Positions 16,580 to 24,810 of a stretch of 43,892 bases of DNA are shown here, piece after piece. Below the pieces are notes generated by a model. That model searched no databases and was not told where the DNA came from. It worked only from the letters and a program-made list of their open reading frames with translations. The stretch is from the NCBI GenBank assembly GCA_019359495.1, contig JAHHHF010000008.1, forward strand, positions 1 through 43,892, read 5' to 3'. The DNA comes from Goleter apudmare HA4340-LM2. GTDB taxonomy: Bacteria; Cyanobacteriota; Cyanobacteriia; Cyanobacteriales; Nostocaceae. Numbering within the stretch: position 1 is the stretch's first letter; each line of letters opens with the position of its first letter. A program made the translations under genes and the position numbers.

Positions 16580-17131
16580 CTAGTTAGTTGCAACAGAAAA
16601 TGGAATTAGTGATGATAGAAATTTAATTATTTCTTGCATTAATGAATGTTGTTGCAATATCTTAATTTCTTCTTCACTGATATTTTCAAAAATCCTTGCA
16701 TTTATTTGCTCATCATTTCCGAATACTGTTTCTAAAAACTCTTTAGGCTTACTTTGAGCTAACTGCCATTCTAAATCATTAAATTGACGCTGTGCTATTT
16801 TCTCAATTAATGATTTATCTTGTAGAAATACAATTTCTATTTGGGGAACTGCAAAAAATACTTGATAAGGAGTGCCAGATGATGCCTGATTTAGTGCATA
16901 TTTAATTAAATCATATCTTTCAAATATTTGAGATTCGTTATCTGTATCTGCATCTAAAACAAGAGCAACAGGTGTTTTCCGAGTAGCAAGAAGAGAACTA
17001 GCTAAAGAACGCGCTCTGTAAGAACTTCCGCCTACTATGAATTGGATATTTTGACTTATATTTTGCGGGAGTAATCTCTGTAAAATTTCTATATCTTTAT
17101 CATTTTCTGTAATCATATATACCAGTTTCAT
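16580..17131 (-). CDS. Small TOPRIM-like protein, partner of the nuclease
   Basis: 183 residues. The first 65 residues fit a TOPRIM fold: a strand ending in a conserved acidic residue (VYMITENDKD, Glu9), a helix, FIVGG, then a second strand with the DxD signature ALVLDADTDN (Asp60 and Asp62). TOPRIM domains in OLD-type nucleases, primases and topoisomerases use these residues to bind Mg2+ for strand cleavage or phosphotransfer. The remaining 110 residues are helical and acidic with no motif I know. Its ATG overlaps the stop of the nuclease-like gene by 4 bases, so the two are coupled. Not a known restriction-modification partner; a defence role is inferred from content and neighbourhood. Function unproven. 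Confidence 0.55.
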   Translation of the reverse strand: MKLVYMITENDKDIEILQRLLPQNISQNIQFIVGGSSYRARSLASSLLATRKTPVALVLDADTDNESQIFERYDLIKYALNQASSGTPYQVFFAVPQIEIVFLQDKSLIEKIAQRQFNDLEWQLAQSKPKEFLETVFGNDEQINARIFENISEEEIKILQQHSLMQEIIKFLSSLIPFSVATN

Positions 17132-17679
17132 GATGAAATCTCCACTGTAATGTCGTAATTAAGGATACATTTCTGTACACAAACACGATATTTTTTGACT
17201 AGAAATTTACATATACATTTATTTATGAGTGAATATTCTATTTCTTCTCCTCCCCACAATAGAATAGTTTGAGGCGCTACAAATCCAGTTAAAGTTACTG
17301 TCGCTTCTGTAAATCCACTGCGACTAAACACGCTACCAATAGCTGTTGCTGGCCTTCGTAGTAGTTGATTTCGTAGCTTTGCTATGGGTTCAATATTAAC
17401 TTCTTTAGTGGTATCCTTACATTCTATCAAGCAGGCTAGGCTGTCTGTATATACCACTCCATCAATTTGTTCTACAATTTTATCTTGAACCTTTACAGTA
17501 TACGGCCAAGCCACCTCTGCACCATCAAGTTGAAATGCACGTAAAACCAAATATTCTAATGCTTTACCTTCATCCCAAAAGTTTGAAGTATTCTTTGCTT
17601 TAATTTCTGACCATAATATCATTAAGTCATCCCAGTTATAGGTGATAATTCTTGCTTGATATTCTGTGTCTGTGGTCAT
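17128..17679 (-). CDS. PD-(D/E)XK (Mrr-like) nuclease-like protein
   Basis: 183 residues. The catalytic pattern of the PD-(D/E)XK fold is visible: Glu42 in ALEYLVLRAF, Asp73 in EQIDGVVY and Glu86-Cys-Lys88 in CLIECKDT. After it come IAKLRNQLLRRP and GSVFSRSGFTEA, which match the core of Mrr-like restriction-endonuclease-fold proteins where a helix and a SGFT strand follow the active site. No helicase, methyltransferase or DNA-recognition domain is attached. It is the first gene of a two-gene operon with the TOPRIM-like protein (4-bp overlap). The expected activity is nucleic-acid cleavage; the target is unknown. The C-terminus has three cysteines (CICKF, VCVQKC). Confidence 0.75.
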   Translation of the reverse strand: MTTDTEYQARIITYNWDDLMILWSEIKAKNTSNFWDEGKALEYLVLRAFQLDGAEVAWPYTVKVQDKIVEQIDGVVYTDSLACLIECKDTTKEVNIEPIAKLRNQLLRRPATAIGSVFSRSGFTEATVTLTGFVAPQTILLWGGEEIEYSLINKCICKFLVKKYRVCVQKCILNYDITVEISS

Positions 17680-17742
17680 AATTGCATTTGAGATGTGGTA
17701 AGTTGTTAAATATTTAACTTATATTACATCCTTACCAGTCCC

Positions 17743-17912
17743 GTAGGTTGGGTGTAACGAAGTGAAACCCAACTAATGATCTCAGTTTTCACAACAAAAT
17801 TTTAAATTTTAAATTATCTGCTAGAAATTACGGTGATTTGGTGTTGGGTTACGGCGCAAATATAAATTTCTTGTGCTACAAAGATGCAAACTTAAGCCTC
17901 CAAGCAAACTAC
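17743..17912. mobile_element. 170-bp MITE-like repeat, degenerate copy
   Basis: This is a diverged copy of the element at 18662-18831, of the same 170-bp length and clearly similar along most of it (GTAGGTTGGGTG, GTGAAACCCAAC, GTTACGGCGCAAATATAAAT). Its right terminal repeat has decayed (TCCAAGCAAACTAC). The two copies are direct repeats on either side of the vapBC pair at 18004-18656. Confidence 0.7.
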
Positions 17913-18003
17913 GCCTGAATTACTACGACTAGTAGAGAACATAGGTAGAATAATGTTCTACAATTATAAATAGATTAATTTATCATGTTAAAGGCTAGAA
18001 AAC

Positions 18004-18240
18004 ATGAGTATTGAAGAACTTATCATAGATAAAGTAAGGATATTACCTCCTGATAAGCAACAAGAAGCATTAGATTTTGTAGAATTTTTGCTAGCAAGAA
18101 TGCAAAAGCAAGACTTATCTAATCAAGAAACAAAGTCAGTAGTTTCAGCTTTGGCTCTAGCTCAAAAATACATTGGTTGTGTGGAAGCAGCAAGTGACTT
18201 GTCTACTAATAAAGATTATATGGATGGTTACGGTTCGTGA
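18004..18240 (+). CDS. DUF2281/VapB-type antitoxin
   Basis: 78 residues. The N-terminus has the antitoxin helix pattern EELIIDKVRILPPDKQQEAL then DFVEFLLARM. The C-terminal tail (SDLSTNKDYMDGYGS) is the presumed toxin-binding part. The stop codon overlaps the toxin ATG by 4 bp. It would neutralise and autorepress the PIN ribonuclease encoded next. The tail is duplicated at 15583-15640, proof that related modules have moved or been copied locally. Confidence 0.82.
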   Translation: MSIEELIIDKVRILPPDKQQEALDFVEFLLARMQKQDLSNQETKSVVSALALAQKYIGCVEAASDLSTNKDYMDGYGS

Positions 18241-18656
18241 TGCAGCGATGTGTATTGCTAGATACGGGGCCATTGGTTGCTGTAATTAATCGTCGTGATC
18301 AGTTTCATCGCTGGGTAACAGCACAGTGGGCTAATATTGAACCGCCTTTATTAACTTGCGAAGCTGTAATTTCAGAGGCTTGTTTTTTATTGTGGAATGT
18401 CTACGGCGGTCAAGAAGCTGTGATAAATTTGGTCAAAAATGGAGTAATTGAAATACCTTTTAAATTGGAAGAAGAAGCTGTCATTATTGGCGAACTTCTC
18501 AAGACTTATCAATCTGTACCTATGTCTTTAGCTGATGCTTGTTTAGTACGGATGTCTGAACAGTATGTAGATAGTTTTTTGTTAACTTTTGATAGTGACT
18601 TTCTTATCTATCGTCGGCATAAAAATCAAATGATTCCCGTAACCATGCCACAGTAA
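18237..18656 (+). CDS. VapC-type PIN-domain ribonuclease toxin
   Basis: 139 residues, full length for a PIN toxin. The four acidic positions are present: Asp9 (LLDTGPLVAVI), Glu47 (VISEACFLL), Asp100 (SLADACLVRM) and Asp119 (LTFDSDFLIYRR). These bind Mg2+/Mn2+ for RNA cleavage; VapC toxins commonly cut tRNA or rRNA. It overlaps the antitoxin gene by 4 bp, forming an intact type II toxin-antitoxin module. Both genes sit between two 170-bp direct repeats, which suggests movement or amplification as a unit. Confidence 0.88.
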   Translation: MMQRCVLLDTGPLVAVINRRDQFHRWVTAQWANIEPPLLTCEAVISEACFLLWNVYGGQEAVINLVKNGVIEIPFKLEEEAVIIGELLKTYQSVPMSLADACLVRMSEQYVDSFLLTFDSDFLIYRRHKNQMIPVTMPQ

Positions 18657-18661
18657 GTCCT

Positions 18662-18831
18662 GTAGGTTGGGTGGAACGTAGTGAAACCCAACAAATAACA
18701 TCACTTTTCACGACAAAATTTTAAATAATAAATTATCCGGTTGAATTTAAGGTAATTTGGTGTTGAGTTACGGCGCAAATATAAATTACTTGTGCTGCAA
18801 AGAAGCAAGCTTGCGCCTCCACCCAACCTAC
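18662..18831. mobile_element. 170-bp MITE-like repeat with perfect 14-bp ends
   Basis: The element begins GTAGGTTGGGTGGA (18662-18675) and ends with the exact complement TCCACCCAACCTAC (18818-18831). The inside is AT-rich and non-coding. A second, degenerate copy lies at 17743-17912. It starts 5 bp after the vapC stop codon. No transposase is present, so it would depend on one elsewhere. Confidence 0.72.
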
Positions 18832-18876
18832 ACAATTACTAGTGGATAGCAGCCGCAAGCAGTGAACTAGCTAAAG

Positions 18877-19863
18877 TTAAAAGAATAAAGAAAAAATTGC
18901 ATCTATACCATGACCAACTAAACCTCCTATTGATTCACCTAATGATTTCCCTATTGACCCTCCAAAGAGAGAGCCAATTGCGCCACCTATTTTTTCTAAA
19001 ATAGGAATAGCAGTGAATAATTTATTTTTTATGCTTGTCTTCTGCTCTTCATTAAAACTAAAATTTTTGCTATCTTTATCTGATTGATTAGCATTACTTT
19101 TGCTTTTGATTCTTTGAGAAGTAGCTAAAAAAAAGGGAGCAGCACTTCTGTCAGTCATTCTTTTAAACACTTTGGTATAAAGTTCTTCTAACCATCTTTT
19201 ACCATCTGGAGTAGTGAGTGTTTTACTTTTATTATCTACTGCGATTGCGGGAATATTATTGGCTATCTTATCACCTGTATACTTCGCAATTGCCTTTCTA
19301 ATACGCTTAGTTCTTTCTTTTAGATCAACTAAATAGTCATCTGCCTTGCCTGCACAAGTGAATATAATAACTGCATAATTCCAGACATTTACTGTAAATG
19401 CTTCTGAAATAATTTTGATACTTTGGATTTCATCACGAGTAACTCTAGACTCATCAAGACGAGTTACAAACCATAACGAATCAATCTGTTTAACTTTCCT
19501 TTTGATAAGTTTGATATATTTTTCGTCATTTTTTGATTCTGGTATATCATCACATAATCCAGGAGTATCAATTATTGTAAACTTAATGTTATTAATTTGA
19601 TGTTCATAGCTTTTGACTTCCATAGTAGTAGGATCGTATTTACCTTCTGGGGCTATCTTTTCACCAAACAATGAATTAATTGTGCTGGATTTACCAACTC
19701 CTGTTCGTCCCACCATTAAAAAAGTAAATTTTTGTTGTCTTGCTTTCTGTAATTCTTTTATCAAATTAAATAAATCGTCTATAAATGATGGATACTTATG
19801 AGACACAGACGCAAATAATTTTTTTAATTTATCTAAAATTTCATTATTTTTAGCATTGCTCAT
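18877..19863 (-). CDS. AIG1/Toc34-like GTPase with hydrophobic Gly-rich tail
   Basis: 328 residues. The G1 P-loop is GRTGVGKSS (residues 52-60), a Thr-Thr pair at 79-80 may be G2, G3 is IIDTPGLCDD (about 97-106), and the G4 position reads GKAD (172-175) instead of NKxD. The switch region and the segment SLWFVTRLDESRVTRDE resemble the AIG1/GIMAP/Toc34 'paraseptin' group, which act on membranes and often oligomerise. Residues 289-328 are glycine-rich and hydrophobic (KIGGAIGSLFGGSIGK) and end in FSLFF, so they could insert into or associate with a membrane. A Lys/Ser-rich linker precedes it. The gene is monocistronic inside the accessory region. Such GTPases are rare in ordinary bacterial cores; stress or phage-defence roles are possible but unproven. 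Confidence 0.75.
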   Translation of the reverse strand: MSNAKNNEILDKLKKLFASVSHKYPSFIDDLFNLIKELQKARQQKFTFLMVGRTGVGKSSTINSLFGEKIAPEGKYDPTTMEVKSYEHQINNIKFTIIDTPGLCDDIPESKNDEKYIKLIKRKVKQIDSLWFVTRLDESRVTRDEIQSIKIISEAFTVNVWNYAVIIFTCAGKADDYLVDLKERTKRIRKAIAKYTGDKIANNIPAIAVDNKSKTLTTPDGKRWLEELYTKVFKRMTDRSAAPFFLATSQRIKSKSNANQSDKDSKNFSFNEEQKTSIKNKLFTAIPILEKIGGAIGSLFGGSIGKSLGESIGGLVGHGIDAIFSLFF

Positions 19864-20029
19864 AAGATTTTCTTCATCTCAAAGTTTACATATTTTTATT
19901 GATTAAAAATAACAAACACGACAAAAAATCTATAACCGCAAATATACGTATAAACGCTAATTAAGCCACGTTTATCTGTGTACATCTGCGGTTAAACAAT
20001 TACGCTTTTTCTATTTCTTAGTTGTCAGC

Positions 20030-22243
20030 CTAATGCACTAACTCGATCGCTCTTTTCGTCAACGCCTCAGCAGTCAACCCATTAAACGCCATCAACTCAC
20101 CAGCACTAGCGGTAGTTTCGCCACGTTTCCAGGCAAAGGTATCGCGCTTGCTTCTGCTGCGTAATAAAATTGGTTCTAGCATTGCTGCTGCACCACCAGT
20201 GACAGCAATTAAGGCATCGCCATCAAATAATTCGGCAAATTTATCGTCCTCTAAAAAGCCACCATCGGGTTCAGAACAAGTGTCCCAAGCAACATCATGG
20301 GGACGATACAAACGGCGGGGGTTGATAATAGAAACTATCTTGACACCAATACCTTCAGTTTCTAAGAAAGCTGCGGCTTCAAATACAGGAATTAATGTCA
20401 TGTCGCCAATGACTGCAAACACAACTTGCTTACCACCAGCAACTTCATGTAATAATACTGCGCCATTTCGCAAACCTTGGCGAGTTTGTTCTAATGTGGT
20501 GCGAATTGGTAAGGGTGATTTACTAGCAGTAATCACAATGCCTTTATTTTTAGTTTTCAATGCCCAGTCATAACAAGCTTGAATACTGTTAGCGTCGGGG
20601 GGAAATAATGGGAAGACATTGCCATTCCGCATGAGTGATGCAAAATAAGCTTCAATTTCTGGACGTTGGTGTGTCCAACCGTTACGTCCTTGTTCTAATG
20701 CACCAGCTGTAAATAAGGTGATTGTGGAGGGAGTTTGACGGCGTAATTCTGCCATTGCTTGGGTGACTGTTTGCCAAATTGGTAAGCCGTTGATGGCAAA
20801 AGATTCATAGGAACACCACAAGGTTCTGGCTCCCATTAAGGATAAACCGGCAGCTAACCCGGCACAAGCATCTTCACTTAAAGGTTCATAAACTTGTCCG
20901 TTTGGTGCTTGGTTATATAAGTCGTCGGTGGTGGGGTGGATAATTTTTAATGCTTGGTTGATGTTGGCAATTCCAGAGGCTTCGTTTCCGTCGGCGTTGG
21001 TGACGAGGAAATTTGGATCTTTTTGTCCGATGATTCCGACTAATCTTCCCATCGCGGTTGTGGAAACTTTCGGTTCACCGCCAACTGCATATTCTTCTAA
21101 TGGTAATTCGCCTAAATCTGGTAATGGTAATTCAAATTCTGTAACTACTGTTTTGGCTGCGGGGCCGCCACCGGCGCGTTCGGCGTTGGTTCGTACTGTT
21201 TGCCAAGCCTCGATTGATAATGCACGATTTTGCAATGCACTAACGATGTGGGGTGCGTCGAGGGTGTCTTTGGGATACAGGTTGTGGGATTTTGCGCCTC
21301 TGGCGTGGACGCCTGCACCTTTGAGTTGTTTGATGATGAAGACAGTGAGTTTACCACTGAAAGCTGATTTTGCGGCTTTATCGATCGCCACAAGTACGGC
21401 TTTGGTAAATTCTAGGCGTTTCTCGAAGGAAAAGGCGGTACTATCAACATAATCGCCTGGTTGGTTTTGGTCGTCAAATTCTTTGGCATCTACTAGGATG
21501 ACTTCATCAAAACCGTTACCTTGCCAGTAAGCTGTCATCTGTGCGTTGGTTTTGAGGGACACCATGCTGTGGTGTTCTTGGCTGTAACCGTTCCATACTA
21601 AGACTGGTAGGAAGTTGGTGACGGTGGGGTAAGCGGTGTGGAAGTGTGTGATCGCACTCACAATATAAGGCTCTCCTAATCCACCATCGCCCACGGTGAA
21701 GGGGAATAACTGCTCTCGATGCAGCAATGCAGCCGCCATTGCAAAATGTTGTCCTTGTCCCAAAGGCCCAGCAGGTGCGAGAATACCGGGGATGTAACCG
21801 GAGAGATGCCCTAAGAGTCCATGCTTTTCTCGGAAGCGATCGCGCAATTGTTGGACTGTAAAGATTCCCATATCTTCCAACGAGCGATCGAGGAACATGG
21901 CACTATAGAATCCAGGGGCATGGTGTCCGACTTCGGTAATAATGTTTTTGAATCCCAACATGACCAAAGCTGCATAGGCTTCTGCTTGGCTAGCAAATCC
22001 CCCAGGATGCCCAGATGCTTTACTACCTGTGACTTGTAGTGTGAGGTAACGGAGAGCATCGGCAGCAAGTAAGGTTTGATATACGGCTATTGGATCTGTA
22101 GGATTAGCGATCGCTATTTTACCCGCTTCTATTACAGGAGTTGCACCATAAGTTTCAAAACCTGGTAATGCTTCCCCAAAATATTGAATTCCTTCGCAAA
22201 AATTGGGAAGCGCTGATGATGCTTTTGGGGTGATTGCTGTCAT
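20030..22243 (-). CDS. Phosphoketolase/transketolase-like ThDP enzyme
   Basis: 737 residues, thiamine-diphosphate dependent. It shows the phosphoketolase layout: GHHAPGFYSAMF near the N-terminus, AGPLGQGQHFAMAAALLH, VGDGGLGEPY (ThDP/Mg-binding region), WNGYSQEHHSM, NADGNEASGI, and in the second half NGWTHQRPEIEAYF and FPPDANS, which match phosphoketolase signatures (HNG.SHQ.P and PPDAN). The true phosphoketolases split xylulose-5-P or fructose-6-P with phosphate to acetyl-P. This protein is shorter than typical ones (about 790-800 residues) and some motifs differ, so it may be a divergent relative with another donor. The last 60 codons are duplicated at 14609-14790. It faces away from the P450 cluster. 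Confidence 0.75.
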   Translation of the reverse strand: MTAITPKASSALPNFCEGIQYFGEALPGFETYGATPVIEAGKIAIANPTDPIAVYQTLLAADALRYLTLQVTGSKASGHPGGFASQAEAYAALVMLGFKNIITEVGHHAPGFYSAMFLDRSLEDMGIFTVQQLRDRFREKHGLLGHLSGYIPGILAPAGPLGQGQHFAMAAALLHREQLFPFTVGDGGLGEPYIVSAITHFHTAYPTVTNFLPVLVWNGYSQEHHSMVSLKTNAQMTAYWQGNGFDEVILVDAKEFDDQNQPGDYVDSTAFSFEKRLEFTKAVLVAIDKAAKSAFSGKLTVFIIKQLKGAGVHARGAKSHNLYPKDTLDAPHIVSALQNRALSIEAWQTVRTNAERAGGGPAAKTVVTEFELPLPDLGELPLEEYAVGGEPKVSTTAMGRLVGIIGQKDPNFLVTNADGNEASGIANINQALKIIHPTTDDLYNQAPNGQVYEPLSEDACAGLAAGLSLMGARTLWCSYESFAINGLPIWQTVTQAMAELRRQTPSTITLFTAGALEQGRNGWTHQRPEIEAYFASLMRNGNVFPLFPPDANSIQACYDWALKTKNKGIVITASKSPLPIRTTLEQTRQGLRNGAVLLHEVAGGKQVVFAVIGDMTLIPVFEAAAFLETEGIGVKIVSIINPRRLYRPHDVAWDTCSEPDGGFLEDDKFAELFDGDALIAVTGGAAAMLEPILLRSRSKRDTFAWKRGETTASAGELMAFNGLTAEALTKRAIELVH

Positions 22244-22748
22244 GCTGAGTACCTAATAAAGATGAGGAGCAACTGTAAATGCTCGTCCAAGTTAACAAAA
22301 ATTTTACAACTAACAGGTTGTAACAGCTAATTGCAATTTTGCAATGGTAAGGATAGGTAGTTCTAACTTTGTCGCGTCACGGGGTGTTTTTTAATTAACC
22401 ACAGAGGCGCAGAGGACGCAGAAAAAGAGAAAAATATAGGACTACCCCTTTCAAGGTGCATACAAATTCTCGAACATAAATTTCTCCATAACCTCTTACC
22501 TCTGCTTTCTCTGTCTTGGAAAGTTCTGAGCGGAGGAAGCCTCCGCTCAGACTTTTCGCTGCGCCCTCTGCGGTTATATAAATTACTTTTAAAATGCAGA
22601 GAGCGCGGAGAGAAATGTGACGGGATGACTATACTCTGTTCATCCAGGAAAAAATAAAGTTTCCCGTCGCTTTCTCAGAATTCCAAAAAATTTAATGTTG
22701 TTTTTTGAGTTTTATTGCCAAAAAAGAGTTATCCACTAAACACAACCT
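22244..22748. other. Long divergent intergenic region with repeats
   Basis: It separates the phosphoketolase-like gene from the first P450 and should hold both promoters. Inside are an AACCACAGAGGCGCAGAGG-type repeat near 22398 and its imperfect inverted partner near 22558-22576. Between them a very strong hairpin has CTGAGCGGAGG at 22526-22536 and CCTCCGCTCAG at 22540-22550 around a 3-base loop. No gene is seen. Confidence 0.55.
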
Positions 22749-24119
22749 ATGAAACTGCCACACGGTCCCCAATCCCCAGCGTTTGTCCAGATGCTACAGT
22801 GGATCTTCCGTCCCATGCCTTTGATGACAGCATGTGCCGAGCGCTATGGCGACATTTTCACTCTACAATTAAATGCCCCTGTGGTGTTCACTAGCAATCC
22901 TCAAGCGCTACAGCAAATGTTGACTAGCGACACCAAGGAGTTTGACGCCCCTAAGGATTGGAACACTGTTTTTGAACCAATGCTAGGGAAAAATTCTTTA
23001 ATTACAGTCGATGGTGAGGTGCATCGGCGGCAACGCCAATTGTTGATGCCTCCCTTGCATGGTGATAGAATGCGAACCTATGGACAGGTGATTAATGATG
23101 TCACAGAGCAAGTAATTAGCCAGTGGCAGATAGATCAACCCTTCTGTGTGCGATCGGCAATGCAAATCATTACCATGCGGGTAATTATGCAAGCTGTGTT
23201 TGGACTATATGAAGGGCCACGGGCGCAAGAGTTAGAGTCAGTCTTAGCTGCAATGCTCAATGAGTCTTCCCCTCTGAGGGTGGTTGAACTGTATTTTCCT
23301 GCTTTACAAAAAGATTTTGGACCCCGGAGTTCTTGGGGGAGGTTTATCCGGCGGAGGGCGCGTGTTCACCAACTCCTGAGTGAGGAAATTCAGGAACGGC
23401 GAGACAATCCAGATTCATCACGCACAGATATTCTTAGCTTACTCATGGAAGCCCGTGATGAAGCAGGCGAAGCGATGTCTGATGAAGAAATTCGTGATCA
23501 ATTGATGACTCTGTTAACAGCAGGACACGAAACCACAGCCACTGCTTTAACTTGGGCTTTGTACTGGATTCATAAATCACCATCAGTGCGTGACAAGCTG
23601 CTGGCTGAATTAGATGGCTTGGGAGATTGTCCAGACACAAATACAGTTTTTAAATTACCTTATCTCAACGCTGTTTACTCCGAAACCTTGCGGATTCACC
23701 CAGTGGGGATGTTAACTTTTCCACGAGTTGTGAGAACACCTTTATCTCTGTGTGGTTACGAACTAGAACCAGGTACGGTTGTCCTCGGTTCAATTTATTT
23801 GACCCACCAACGAGAAGATTTATACCCACAACATCAGCAATTTAAACCAGAACGCTTTTTAGAACGGCAATTTTCAGCCTATGAGTTTTTGCCTTTTGGC
23901 GGTGGTGTGAGACGCTGCATTGGTATGGCGTTCGCACAGTTTGAAATGAAAGTGGTACTTGCTAAAATTCTTACTAGTTGGGATTTAGCGTTGGTTGATA
24001 CTCGTGATGTGCGTCCTAAGCGCCGTGGTTTGGTGACAGGGCCAGACCGCAGCGTTCAAATGGTGGTGAAAAGTCAGCATCAGGTTAAGTCTCGCACTCT
24101 AGAATCTAGCAATATTTAA
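22749..24119 (+). CDS. Cytochrome P450, CYP110-type
   Basis: 456 residues. The opening MKLPHGPQSPAF is typical of cyanobacterial CYP110 proteins. The oxygen-activating I-helix is LLTAGHETTATAL, the K-helix ExxR is SETLRIHP, and the haem loop is FGGGVRRCIGMAFAQFE with Cys390 as the thiolate ligand. There is no N-terminal membrane anchor. CYP110 enzymes are reported to hydroxylate fatty acids, alkanes and some terpenes, with ferredoxin-type electron donors. A second P450 of the same kind follows about 700 bp downstream, with a CrtO-like gene beyond it. The exact substrate is open. A good terminator follows at 24179. Confidence 0.92.
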   Translation: MKLPHGPQSPAFVQMLQWIFRPMPLMTACAERYGDIFTLQLNAPVVFTSNPQALQQMLTSDTKEFDAPKDWNTVFEPMLGKNSLITVDGEVHRRQRQLLMPPLHGDRMRTYGQVINDVTEQVISQWQIDQPFCVRSAMQIITMRVIMQAVFGLYEGPRAQELESVLAAMLNESSPLRVVELYFPALQKDFGPRSSWGRFIRRRARVHQLLSEEIQERRDNPDSSRTDILSLLMEARDEAGEAMSDEEIRDQLMTLLTAGHETTATALTWALYWIHKSPSVRDKLLAELDGLGDCPDTNTVFKLPYLNAVYSETLRIHPVGMLTFPRVVRTPLSLCGYELEPGTVVLGSIYLTHQREDLYPQHQQFKPERFLERQFSAYEFLPFGGGVRRCIGMAFAQFEMKVVLAKILTSWDLALVDTRDVRPKRRGLVTGPDRSVQMVVKSQHQVKSRTLESSNI

Positions 24120-24178
24120 TTAGTCTGTGCTTGGTGGTCGCTAAATACAACCATCCATTTTTTTTCAAAATATTTAGA

Positions 24179-24212
24179 ACCCTTCCTCACTTGCGGGGTG
24201 GGGTTTTTTGGT
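24179..24212 (+). terminator. Rho-independent terminator after the first P450
   Basis: AACCCTTCCTC and GGGGTGGGGTT form a stem of 11 pairs with one mismatch around a 6-base loop, followed by TTTT. It ends the first P450 transcript, so the second P450 probably has its own promoter. Confidence 0.7.
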
Positions 24213-24287
24213 ATTTTCCGAAAACAGAGAAAAGCTGGCGGAATCGTATTACCAGTCAACGGAATTACATTACGCACCACCGGAATT

Positions 24288-24528
24288 AGAGCATGTTTGA
24301 AAAGTTTTGGGCGAATATAATTCGCTACTACACAGGCAAAGTCTACCGACCTGGTCTAACACAAAATCAAGGATTTGAAACCTGCAAAGGCAGGTTTTGT
24401 CTGTATAGCCAAGCTACTGCTTTGGAGAGACAGCGCCGTGGGCGAGTTTCCCGACTTGTAGCAAGTGGCGCGCGATTTCTAATCGCCGAGGCTGGTGTTA
24501 ATTTAGACTTTTCAAACAACCTGTTACA
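24288..24528. repeat. MITE-like element with TGTTTGAAAAGT ends
   Basis: ATGTTTGAAAAGT near 24293 and ACTTTTCAAACA near 24509-24520 are inverted ends. The interior holds another inverted pair (AAACCTGC/GCAGGTTT around 24379-24395) and an 18-mer (24453-24470) that recurs inverted at 8822-8839. A 116-codon frame crosses it, but it is made of repeat sequence and I do not consider it a gene. Confidence 0.5.
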
Positions 24529-24810
24529 TTACAAGCCAATGCAAGCTGATGCATTAGCAATCAGAAAATTACGTTTAGAGAAGACAACGAGACAAATATT
24601 GGTAGACAAAAAACATCGAGCAGGAGATAAGTATCTTCTTTAACAATGAAATTTTACATTCTACAAAATCATACAAATTGTAGAGAATATCTGTTCAAAA
24701 ATCCCTCTAGCGATTCATATAATATTAAATATATTAACTTACAAAATAGATATCTGTTATTTAATTTGCGGTTTTCCGTAAGTGTGTAAATTCTAAAAAC
24801 ATCAAATTGT

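Noticed and set aside
17128-17679. Reading the nuclease-like gene as a classical type II restriction enzyme
   Set aside because: No methyltransferase gene is near, and the partner is TOPRIM-like, so a standard restriction-modification system is not supported.
24293-24643. 116-codon plus-strand frame between the two P450 genes
   Set aside because: It starts inside a MITE-like repeat, is built of inverted repeat sequence, has no ribosome-binding site and resembles no protein I know.
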